From Treponema sp. (lineage in GTDB: Bacteria; Spirochaetota; Spirochaetia; Treponematales; Breznakiellaceae): a stretch of 7,072 bases of DNA. The stretch is taken from positions 1 through 7,072 of the forward strand of contig JAISSG010000160.1 of the NCBI GenBank assembly GCA_031273185.1, written 5' to 3'. Numbering within the stretch: the first letter of the stretch is position 1; every line of letters starts with the position of its first letter. This document shows, piece by piece, positions 1 through 7,072 of the stretch. The position numbers and the translations under genes were made by a program. Under the pieces are notes generated by a model. The model searched no databases, was not told where the DNA came from, and saw only the letters and a program-made list of their open reading frames with translations.

Positions 1-398
1 TCCCTTCCCGCAAACCGTACCAGAAAGCAAACCGAGCCGTCCGGCTGTTCCCGCCCCCCGCCCAGGCGGTAAAGCCGGGGGGTTATCCCGTTCAGCGCGT
101 TCATGCAGTTTTCAATAAACACGCTGTTTACCGTGGAAAGGACAGGGGCGTTTTTCGACCCCGCCAGCAGAGCCTCTGCCGTCCTTCTGGCGACTTCGTA
201 TGCCCCCCTGGGCGCCTTGCCCTGCCCCAGCGGTCCGATGACCGTGTCTATCGGGTAGCGGGGAGTTTCTTCCCTGCGGGGGCGGAGCAGTTCTTCCGGG
301 ATTGAGCCGCGTTGCATCGTCTCCCCCGCCGCGCCTGTCTCCGTACTCTGGGGGAAAAGGTTCCCTGCCATGAGCAAGAACAGCGCCCCTGCCAGCAT
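1..398 (-). CDS. Secreted protein of unknown function (N-terminal 132 residues, runs off the left edge)
   Basis: The reading frame is open from an ATG at 398 to the window edge, with an in-frame TAA just upstream at 411-413. The first ~18 residues (MLAGALFLLMAGNLFPQS) form a hydrophobic signal-peptide-like segment, so the product is probably exported. A low-complexity polar stretch follows, then a conserved-looking segment around YPIDTVIGPLGQGKAP and, near the edge, RLGGGREQPDGS followed by a beta-like CFLVRF. I recognise no enzyme family and assign no function. The ATG has no well-placed ribosome site: AAGAAGGGG ends 19 nt upstream. The same AAGAAGGGG ends 7 nt before an in-frame ATT at 410-408, which would add Lys-Asn-Thr and give the usual positively charged signal-peptide start. 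The true start is therefore uncertain. It is divergent from the HD-hydrolase gene. Confidence 0.7.
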   Translation of the reverse strand, partial: MLAGALFLLMAGNLFPQSTETGAAGETMQRGSIPEELLRPRREETPRYPIDTVIGPLGQGKAPRGAYEVARRTAEALLAGSKNAPVLSTVNSVFIENCMNALNGITPRLYRLGGGREQPDGSVCFLVRFAGR

Positions 399-432
399 TG
401 TATTTTTAATTTACCTGCCCCTTCTTAAATCA

Positions 433-438
433 ATTATA
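433..438 (-). promoter_or_regulatory. Predicted -10 box of the leftward secreted-protein gene
   Basis: A perfect TATAAT on the minus strand. Transcription would begin near 426, leaving a leader of about 28 nt that includes the AAGAAGGGG ribosome site. No good TTGACA-like -35 is present at the right distance. The box lies in the left arm of the 431-467 inverted repeat. Confidence 0.45.
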
Positions 439-459
439 GAATATTTTGTTATTATAACC

Positions 460-465
460 TATAAT
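460..465 (+). promoter_or_regulatory. Predicted -10 box of the HD hydrolase-ComFB operon
   Basis: A perfect TATAAT that ends only 7 bases before the ATG at 473. If used, transcription would start at about 471-473, at the start codon itself, giving a leaderless mRNA. This agrees with the absence of a ribosome-binding sequence before that ATG. No convincing -35 is visible. Confidence 0.45.
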
Positions 466-472
466 TGTTGCA

Positions 473-1744
473 ATGGGTATGCCGGTTTACAGTGTTTTAG
501 CAAAGGGTTTTTCCTGCCCGGTAAGGGACGTCCTGTGGGGTCACGTTTATTTTACCCCGGAGCTTGCCGAACTGGCCGACAGCCCCCCGTTCATGCGGCT
601 GCACCGCATTTTGCAGCTTGGCCCGGTGCACCGGGTCTATCCGGGCGCGACCCATACCCGCGCCAGCCATTCAATCGGGGTGTACCACCTGGGATGGCGG
701 CTGCTGCAAAACCTGGCGGAGCATGGAGCGGAAAGCTGGATCAGCCGGGAGGGGGCCATGTCCTTCCTCTGCGCCTGCCTGCTCCATGACCTCGGCCACT
801 TCCCCTACACCCACTCCCTGAAGGAATTGCCACTGCGCTCCCATGAATCGCTTACCGGGGAGATGATTCTCGCCGAGCCGCTGAGGGGCATGGTCGGCAG
901 TTGCGGGGCGGACCCGGAACTGACCGCAGCGATTATTGACCGGGAGCTTCCCGGCAGCGGCGCCGAGCTCCTGTTTTACCGCAGGCTCCTGTCCGGCTGC
1001 CTCGGTCCCGACAAGCTCGACTACCTGAACCGCGATGCCCGCTACTGCGGGGTGCCCTACGGGGCGCAGGACGTGGATTTTATCCTTTCGCGGCTTATCC
1101 CAAGCCCTGAACGGGGCGCCGACATCGATTCCCGCCTGATTCCCAACGTCGAGGCCGTGCTTTTTGCCAAATACCTGATGTACCGAACGGTTTACTGGCA
1201 CCGGCAGGTCCGCGCCGCCACGTCCATGATCAAAAAGGCACTGGTTCAGGGCCTGGAATCCAGGAGAATTGCCGGGGAGAAGCTGTACGGGCTTGATGAT
1301 CAGAGCTTGTTTGCCCTGGCGGGGGAAAAAACGGGCAGCGCCCTTGTAGAAGCGGCATGGAAAGGCCGGCTCTATGCCGTCGCCGGGGAGATTGCCTTCG
1401 ACGAGGCGGAACACGCCTGCCTCAGGGACATCCGCAGCCGTTCCCGCCACGAGCAGCGGCTCGCCGGGGAATTCCGCCGGGCGGGGATTCCCCTTGCCGG
1501 CGACGACCTGATCATCGACGTGCCGGAGCCGGTCTCCTTTGAGACGGGCCTTTTCGTGGCTGACGAGAACTGCGGCTTTGCCGGCAGCTCAAGCGCCTTC
1601 AAGGCCAAGACGCTGGATTCTTTTGTAAAAACCCTGTATGTTATCAGAATATTCGTGAACCCGGATTTTTGCGAAAAACTGGAGACTTTGCCGGAATTAT
1701 CTGATATACTGTATGCAAATAAATCGTGGTTAAGGGAGACCTGA
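473..1744 (+). CDS. HD-domain phosphohydrolase, SAMHD1/COG1078 type (probable dNTP triphosphohydrolase)
   Basis: A 423-residue cytoplasmic protein, the normal length for bacterial COG1078 proteins. The active site can be aligned with human SAMHD1 residue by residue: R63xxH66 (R164, H167), H105-D106 with H109 and H114 in HDLGHFPYTH (H206, D207, H210, H215), H124 (H233), and D180-K181-x-x-Y184-x-x-x-D188 in PDKLDYLNRD (D311, K312, Y315, D319). All metal, triphosphate and catalytic positions are present, so it should be active. Family members such as Enterococcus EF1143 cleave dNTPs to deoxynucleoside plus triphosphate; the substrate here is unproven. The N-terminus (residues ~15-50, ending MRLHRILQLG) is the usual family opening. 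ATG 473 or 479 are the only plausible starts, neither with a ribosome site. It is followed after one base by the ComFB-domain gene, so the two are cotranscribed. Confidence 0.9.
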   Translation: MGMPVYSVLAKGFSCPVRDVLWGHVYFTPELAELADSPPFMRLHRILQLGPVHRVYPGATHTRASHSIGVYHLGWRLLQNLAEHGAESWISREGAMSFLCACLLHDLGHFPYTHSLKELPLRSHESLTGEMILAEPLRGMVGSCGADPELTAAIIDRELPGSGAELLFYRRLLSGCLGPDKLDYLNRDARYCGVPYGAQDVDFILSRLIPSPERGADIDSRLIPNVEAVLFAKYLMYRTVYWHRQVRAATSMIKKALVQGLESRRIAGEKLYGLDDQSLFALAGEKTGSALVEAAWKGRLYAVAGEIAFDEAEHACLRDIRSRSRHEQRLAGEFRRAGIPLAGDDLIIDVPEPVSFETGLFVADENCGFAGSSSAFKAKTLDSFVKTLYVIRIFVNPDFCEKLETLPELSDILYANKSWLRET

Positions 1745-1745
1745 A

Positions 1746-2465
1746 ATGGAGATACGCAATATTTCCGAAGACATTGTTTTCAGCTCGGTGCAGAAGATCA
1801 TCGAATCAATAAAGCAGGAGAACAACCCGGACAGGCTGTGCCTCTGCGAGCAGTGCAGGCTGGACACGATCTGTTTCGTGCTTAACCGCGTCGAGCCGCG
1901 GTACATCGTCTCCAACAGGGGCATAACCCGCATTGAGCAGGACTGGGGCAGGCGACAGCAGATCGAGGCCGACATCGCCACGCTGGTGTACAGGGGGTTA
2001 AGGCAGGTAAACCACAACCAGCGCTCGACCGCTGACCATAGCGATGTCACATCGGGCGACAAGATATCAAACGAACCCGAATTTTTCATTCCCACTATCC
2101 TGGGGCGGGTCTTTGACGGCAAAACTTTTGCCCCCCTTTCGGAAGTGACGGCGGAGCTTCACAGCAACGGCAAGCTCGTCGATATGCGAAACAGGAACTG
2201 GCAGAACCCCTACACCCTGGTTTCGAATACCCCCGGGACATACACGTTTTTGCCTGCATCCGTTCCCGCCGAAGCGGTGGATCAGCGCCGCATTTTCGAG
2301 TATTCGCTTAAAATAGAATCCCCTCAGCACGAACCGCTGGTGCATTTCTTCAAGATTCCCGTAATCAGCAGTATCACGGTCCCGCTTGCCCACATACAGG
2401 AAAAAACCTTCAAGCTGCCCGACCTATACCTGTTCCCCCCCGGGGAAGCGGAGCAGAACGACTAA
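1746..2465 (+). CDS. ComFB-domain protein with a C-terminal beta-rich domain
   Basis: A 239-residue protein with no signal peptide. Residues 1-93 match the ComFB family: an N-terminal helix, then a cysteine cluster C32-x-C34-x-x-C37 with C43, then LNRVEPRY (residues 46-53), corresponding to the family signature of cysteines, an Asp and LNxxxPRYV, then a helical segment. Bacillus ComFB sits in the competence operon, and recent work reports that ComFB proteins bind cyclic dinucleotides; whether this one does is inference. Residues ~112-225 form a second, beta-rich part beginning ILGRVFDGKTFAPLSEVTAEL, which resembles carboxypeptidase-regulatory-like sandwich domains. That is unusual on a cytoplasmic protein. 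Ribosome site GGGAG (1734-1738) lies inside the end of the HD gene, 7 nt before the ATG, indicating coupling. The gene ends 19 bp from the convergent LPP20-like gene. Confidence 0.75.
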   Translation: MEIRNISEDIVFSSVQKIIESIKQENNPDRLCLCEQCRLDTICFVLNRVEPRYIVSNRGITRIEQDWGRRQQIEADIATLVYRGLRQVNHNQRSTADHSDVTSGDKISNEPEFFIPTILGRVFDGKTFAPLSEVTAELHSNGKLVDMRNRNWQNPYTLVSNTPGTYTFLPASVPAEAVDQRRIFEYSLKIESPQHEPLVHFFKIPVISSITVPLAHIQEKTFKLPDLYLFPPGEAEQND

Positions 2466-2484
2466 GCGAAGAAATATTCCCCGG

Positions 2485-3558
2485 CTATAACAGCGACGCG
2501 AGGAACGCGTCAAAATTTACCGCAAAGCCCGTCGAGCCTATGCTCTGCTCGGCGGTGCGGATTGCCCGCTGCCGGGCCTCCGACTCGGTAAGGTGGCCCT
2601 CCCGTTGGTTTTCCGAAAAGGAAAGTATCTCCACGCCTTGCCTGTTTCTGAGGGAACAGGTCAGTATGTACCTGACAAATTTGTTGCGGGGATTCCCCAG
2701 GTCAACATCTTCCAGCGAAAAAGAAGCGGCAAGCGAATAGGGGTTCGCCCCTCCGGCATTGGTCCTGAAACCGCGCGAATTTAGGCATTCGGTGAATGCC
2801 TTTGCGATTCTGTCGCCGGTATCTCCGTTAACATTGACGGTGACAATAATCGCCCGCCCGGCGCTTTGCGCCAGGCTTTTCACCGCCTCGGCGTTCCCGT
2901 AGGAAGGGCGCCGCGAAATGGTCGACGGATCAAGCACCGTGAGCAAAGTGTGGAGATTGTCGGTGACAAGGGCAAAGCTATGGGCAAGGTTGAGCATCTG
3001 GAACGCCTCAAAGGTTTCAGGGTGCCGCGCCGCCTCTTCCTGCAGCCGGCCGATGACCTGCTCGTTCTCCCGTATCATCGCCGAGTAGCGCGCCGAGCAT
3101 TCCCTTCGGTTCATGCGGGCGTTGGCAAAGGCCCTGCCGCCACGGTCGGCCCAGGATTCAACCTGCAGCCCGATAAGCCCGGAAACAACCGAGGTGCTTA
3201 CCAGCTCCTGGGCAAATTCCCTGCTGTCCGAGGAGACAGTCTGCCCCCTCACGCTGTCCACCGCCTCGGCAAACTGCCGGTTGGCGTTGGTGACAACGTT
3301 CAGGTCAACCCGGAAAACCTGGGCGAGCCTTGCTACCGCCGCCCTTTCAGCCGTCCGCATGTCAACTTCCTCTTCAACAACGCTTAGCCACTCGTTGTCG
3401 GGATAGGCCCTTGCGGGATCGGTGACCCAGAGTGGCACGGAACGGCTGCTTGGTGAACCGGCGCTCGGAGAGCCGGCGCAAGACGCAAAAATGGTCGCCA
3501 AAATGGCGGCCAGCAAAAGAAAACCTGTTTTTTTGAAGGGAAAAAAAGTGTCTGTCAT
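2485..3558 (-). CDS. LPP20-like lipoprotein
   Basis: A 357-residue predicted lipoprotein. The frame is open further upstream to 3618, but the start at 3558 is preferred because it begins the signal peptide (MTDTFFPFKK, then a hydrophobic stretch) and overlaps the lpoB stop as TAATG. The lipobox IFAS-C27 is relaxed, as is common in spirochaetes. A short AGSPSAGSPSS linker follows Cys27. The mature part opens with the LPP20-like motif VPLWVTDP, then an Ala-rich helix (MRTAERAAVARLAQVF). The middle is helical (residues ~135-200) and a C-terminal alpha/beta part follows. Family members are outer-membrane or periplasmic lipoproteins of unclear function, often near LpoB-like genes. It is cotranscribed with the upstream lpoB-like gene. 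No terminator is visible in the 19-bp gap to the convergent ComFB gene. Confidence 0.8.
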   Translation of the reverse strand: MTDTFFPFKKTGFLLLAAILATIFASCAGSPSAGSPSSRSVPLWVTDPARAYPDNEWLSVVEEEVDMRTAERAAVARLAQVFRVDLNVVTNANRQFAEAVDSVRGQTVSSDSREFAQELVSTSVVSGLIGLQVESWADRGGRAFANARMNRRECSARYSAMIRENEQVIGRLQEEAARHPETFEAFQMLNLAHSFALVTDNLHTLLTVLDPSTISRRPSYGNAEAVKSLAQSAGRAIIVTVNVNGDTGDRIAKAFTECLNSRGFRTNAGGANPYSLAASFSLEDVDLGNPRNKFVRYILTCSLRNRQGVEILSFSENQREGHLTESEARQRAIRTAEQSIGSTGFAVNFDAFLASLL

Positions 3559-4178
3559 TATAGTTTTGCCCTCGGTCTTGTGATGACTTTCTTGATCTCG
3601 TTGTTCTCGCCCATCCACAGCCGCCTGTTTGTCTCGATGTCAGTCAGTTCCGCGCTGACAAAGTATGATCGAACCGAGGTGTTTCCCGCCCGGTCCTCGA
3701 TCAGGCTAACCGCGCCGGTCAGCATGAAGTTCGCCCCGGTCTCGTTGCCCAGGGCAGACGCGGTCGCCTCGCTGGAGTTCATCTGTTGATCTTCCCTTTC
3801 CGCCCGCAACTCATCCCGCGCACCGCCCGGGGCGACAAAATCAAGTTTTCCGCTGTTCACGATGGCGATTTCCATTGTCTTGGAGATAATCGTGGTGTCG
3901 ATGTGCTCGCTTGAGTTGTTTCTGAACGTGCCGACTATGACGGTGGGCGATCTTCTGTGCTGGGCTGAAAATTGCCTAATAAAATTTGCCACGCTGTCGC
4001 TGTTCAGGCAATCCCTGATCAGCGACTCGCAGACCTGGCGAACATCGGTATCGTTCCAGCGCCCGCTTAAATCCACCTGCGTATCTGCGCTGACGCGGCT
4101 AACCGTTGGCGTCGAACTACAGCCGGGGAACGCCAGGGCGAGCAGCGCAACAGCAGTTAAGACAAGATACTTTTTCAT
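3558..4178 (-). CDS. lpoB: LpoB-like lipoprotein (penicillin-binding-protein activator family)
   Basis: A 206-residue predicted lipoprotein, close to the 213 of E. coli LpoB. Residues 1-20 are a lipoprotein signal (MKKYLVLTAVALLALAFPGC) with Cys20 as the lipid site. The mature part begins with VDLSGRWNDTDVRQVCESLI, a block typical of LpoB-like proteins outside the enterics. The core alpha/beta domain follows: VIVGTFRNNSSEHIDTTII, a segment on an N-terminal helix, GANFMLTGAVSLIED, and ELTDIETNRRLWMGENNEIKK at the end. E. coli LpoB activates the peptidoglycan synthase PBP1b from the outer membrane; a matching partner in this organism is not shown, so only the fold and location are firm. Ribosome site GGGAGG (4185-4190) is 6 nt before the ATG. 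The stop TAA shares a base with the next start. Confidence 0.82.
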   Translation of the reverse strand: MKKYLVLTAVALLALAFPGCSSTPTVSRVSADTQVDLSGRWNDTDVRQVCESLIRDCLNSDSVANFIRQFSAQHRRSPTVIVGTFRNNSSEHIDTTIISKTMEIAIVNSGKLDFVAPGGARDELRAEREDQQMNSSEATASALGNETGANFMLTGAVSLIEDRAGNTSVRSYFVSAELTDIETNRRLWMGENNEIKKVITRPRAKL

Positions 4179-4214
4179 TAAAAACCTCCCTTACCAATAT
4201 GCCCCGATTTTTTT

Positions 4215-4223
4215 ATTATACCA
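4215..4223 (-). promoter_or_regulatory. Proximal lpoB promoter (extended -10)
   Basis: On the minus strand TGGTATAAT is an extended -10 (TGnTATAAT) with a perfect hexamer at 4220-4215. No good -35 stands upstream, which is acceptable for extended -10 promoters. Transcription would start near 4208, giving a 30-nt leader containing the GGGAGG ribosome site. Confidence 0.6.
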
Positions 4224-4236
4224 TAAAGATATTTCC

Positions 4237-4254
4237 TCGGAGAGGGGGGATTTG
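4237..4254 (+). repeat. 18-bp direct copy of the tRNA-Pro 3' end
   Basis: TCGGAGAGGGGGGATTTG here is identical to 4414-4431, which covers the discriminator base, the acceptor 3' strand and part of the T-arm of tRNA-Pro. The copy is 177 bp away in the same orientation. Beyond it the sequence no longer matches a tRNA. Duplicated tRNA 3' ends are the hallmark of integrase attachment sites, but no integrase is in the window. Confidence 0.75.
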
Positions 4255-4388
4255 GGGTTCCGGTCGCTTGCGTCCTGCAAGCTCCCTCCACCCCCGCCTC
4301 CGCAATCCCGCCGCATCCATGCGGCGCAAAGTCCTAACAAGGCTGCGCCTTGGATTATACTCCAGGATTGCTCCGTTTCAAATCCCCC
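4245..4388. mobile_element. Candidate 144-bp miniature element or structured repeat with terminal inverted repeats
   Basis: The segment starts with GGGGGATTTG (4245-4254) and ends with CAAATCCCCC (4379-4388), a perfect 10-bp inverted pair. Inside are three perfect hairpins: 4266-4282 (6-bp stem, 5-nt loop), 4309-4326 (CGCCGCAT/ATGCGGCG, two-base centre) and 4338-4352 (6-bp stem, 3-nt loop). No protein is encoded. The ends resemble the neighbouring tRNA-Pro T-arm and 3' end, so the structure could be a MITE-like repeat, a scar of recombination at the tRNA, or a structured leader RNA. No target-site duplication is obvious. Its mobility is unproven. Confidence 0.35.
4354..4381 (-). promoter_or_regulatory. 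Distal promoter reading toward lpoB
   Basis: On the minus strand TTGAAA (4381-4376) is followed by a 16-bp spacer and a perfect TATAAT (4359-4354). This is the best-matching sigma-70-type promoter in the window. The -35 lies in the right terminal inverted repeat of the 4245-4388 segment. A transcript from about 4347 would run through two hairpins (4309-4326 and 4266-4282) and reach lpoB with a leader of about 170 nt. Confidence 0.5.
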
Positions 4389-4413
4389 ATATTTACCTGT
4401 AGCAAATAACTTA

Positions 4414-4486
4414 TCGGAGAGGGGGGATTTGAACCCCCGACATCGAGTTCCCAAAACTCGTGGCTTAACCACTGGCCTACCCTCCG
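4414..4486 (-). tRNA. tRNA-Pro (anticodon TGG)
   Basis: A complete 73-nt cloverleaf on the minus strand. Acceptor CGGAGGG (4486-4480) pairs with CTCTCCG (4421-4415) with one G-T pair, and the discriminator is A (4414). The anticodon stem CGAGT/ACTCG encloses loop TTTGGGA, so the anticodon at 4453-4451 is TGG, reading CCA and other proline codons. The T-arm is GGGGG-TTCAAAT-CCCCC. The CCA tail is not encoded. No T-rich intrinsic terminator follows it, so read-through toward lpoB is possible. Confidence 0.95.
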
Positions 4487-4503
4487 AATCGACAACGCAT
4501 AAT

Positions 4504-4532
4504 ACTATAGCGGTTTAACCGGCCTGACTCAA
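4504..4532 (-). promoter_or_regulatory. tRNA-Pro promoter
   Basis: TTGAGT (4532-4527) and TATAGT (4509-4504) are separated by exactly 17 bp on the minus strand; transcription would start near 4497, about 11 nt before the mature tRNA. A small palindrome CGGTT-T-AACCG (4511-4521) lies in the spacer. GANTC sites occur at 4526-4530, overlapping the -35, and at 4486-4490, at the tRNA 5' end. Confidence 0.6.
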
Positions 4533-4543
4533 GACATCGAATG

Positions 4544-6782
<2,239 letters not shown>

Positions 6783-6811
6783 ATTCTCTCCTTAAAAAAA
6801 ATTATCACACA

Positions 6812-7072
6812 TTACACTAGTTCCAGCTTGTGCCCGAAGCGTTTCTTTTTTGTGGCAAGGTAGGCACGGTTTTCGGTTTCGGGCTCAATCTCGATCCGCA
6901 CCTGCTCCCGTATGGTAATTCCCTCCTGAAGAAGGGCGTGATTTTTGTTCGGGTTATTCGTCATGAGCTTAACGCCGGTTATGCCAAGGTCTTTGAGTAT
7001 GGCGGCGGCGGCGGTATAGTCCCGCTCGTCGCCCTCGTGCCCCAGCTTGACGTTGGCGTCAAAGGTATCCAG
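6812..7072 (-). CDS. ribA: GTP cyclohydrolase II domain, C-terminal 86 residues (RibA or RibBA, cut by the right edge)
   Basis: The visible part starts at DTFDANVKLGHEGDERDYTAAA and continues through LGITGVKLMTNNPNKNHALL to KKKRFGHKLELV and TAA. This matches the end of GTP cyclohydrolase II, including the conserved ERDY, LxTNNPxK and final TKxxxxGH blocks. The enzyme opens GTP to start riboflavin synthesis. Whether the missing part includes a fused dihydroxybutanone-phosphate synthase domain (RibBA) cannot be seen. It is followed after a 29-bp spacer by ribH, consistent with a riboflavin operon. Confidence 0.93.
   Translation of the reverse strand: MDTFDANVKLGHEGDERDYTAAAAILKDLGITGVKLMTNNPNKNHALLQEGITIREQVRIEIEPETENRAYLATKKKRFGHKLELV

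Larger units (their letters stand above)
431..467. repeat. Perfect 9-bp inverted repeat with 19-bp spacer in the divergent promoter region
   Basis: The left arm CAATTATAG (431-439) is the exact reverse complement of the right arm CTATAATTG (459-467). Each arm contains a TATAAT pointing away from the centre, so the two divergent promoters are mirror images. It may simply be paired promoters in AT-rich DNA, or a binding site for a dimeric regulator. The rest of the 399-472 spacer is AT-rich without further recognisable sites. Confidence 0.6.

Noticed and set aside
671..1450. Long open frame (259 codons) antisense to the HD hydrolase
   Set aside because: It lies wholly opposite a gene with a complete conserved active site; the sequence has no recognisable motif and long antisense frames are common in GC-rich DNA.
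2466..2484. Bidirectional terminator between the convergent ComFB and LPP20-like genes
   Set aside because: The 19-bp gap has no stem-loop or T-tract.
2866..3387. Plus-strand open frames opposite the LPP20-like gene
   Set aside because: Basic, low-complexity translations without a ribosome site, fully overlapped by the supported lipoprotein gene.
3559..3618. Upstream extension of the LPP20-like gene to 3618
   Set aside because: It would place about 20 charged residues before a clear lipoprotein signal peptide and overlap lpoB by 61 bases; the TAATG start at 3558 fits better.
4237..4413. A second, degraded tRNA gene next to tRNA-Pro
   Set aside because: Only the 3' 18 bases match; the T-arm, anticodon arm and acceptor 5' strand cannot be found beyond the repeat.
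4191..4472. Minus-strand frame of 93 codons spanning most of tRNA-Pro and the spacer
   Set aside because: It starts inside the tRNA gene and contains a poly-Gly run from GC-rich repeat sequence; not a plausible gene.
3862..4518. Plus-strand frame of 218 codons crossing lpoB, the hairpin segment and the tRNA
   Set aside because: It runs through a tRNA gene and a hairpin-rich spacer on the opposite strand and shows no protein-like pattern.

Overview
The window is 7,072 bp of a GC-rich bacterial chromosome. The neighbouring spirochaete-style lipoproteins (an LpoB-like and an LPP20-like protein with relaxed lipoboxes), a ComFB-domain protein and the general protein style suggest a spirochaete related to Treponema. 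That assignment is inference from protein flavour; no phylogenetic marker is complete here.

Left part (1-2465): a secreted protein of unknown function runs leftward off the edge. It is divergent from a rightward two-gene unit. The first gene of that unit encodes an HD-domain phosphohydrolase of the SAMHD1/COG1078 type with every catalytic residue in place. One base later comes a ComFB-domain protein with an added beta-rich C-terminal domain. The 74-bp divergent spacer holds a perfect 9-bp inverted repeat whose two arms each carry a TATAAT box, one per direction.

Middle part (2485-4543): all features are on the minus strand. lpoB-like and LPP20-like lipoprotein genes overlap by one base (TAATG) and probably form one envelope-related operon. 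Upstream lies tRNA-Pro(TGG) with its own promoter. Between tRNA-Pro and lpoB is a 144-bp structured segment bounded by 10-bp inverted repeats, with three perfect hairpins and an internal good promoter reading toward lpoB. Its ends are copies of the 3' end of the tRNA gene (18 bp direct, 12 bp inverted).

Right part (4544-7072): a leftward operon reads ribA/ribBA (C-terminal end only), then ribH (lumazine synthase), then a CcrM/HinfI-like beta-class adenine methyltransferase, then a Gfo/Idh/MocA oxidoreductase. The last three genes overlap (7 nt with a TTG start, then ATGA). The methyltransferase is clearly less GC-rich than ribH, lacks the C-terminal domain of CcrM, and has no restriction enzyme beside it. 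It looks like an acquired orphan methylase now translationally tied to riboflavin synthesis genes.

The most unusual items are the tRNA-derived mini-element with an embedded promoter, the short CcrM-like methylase inside the rib operon, the HD hydrolase plus ComFB pair, and the non-standard translation starts in the divergent spacer. None proves a new system; each has a concrete test.
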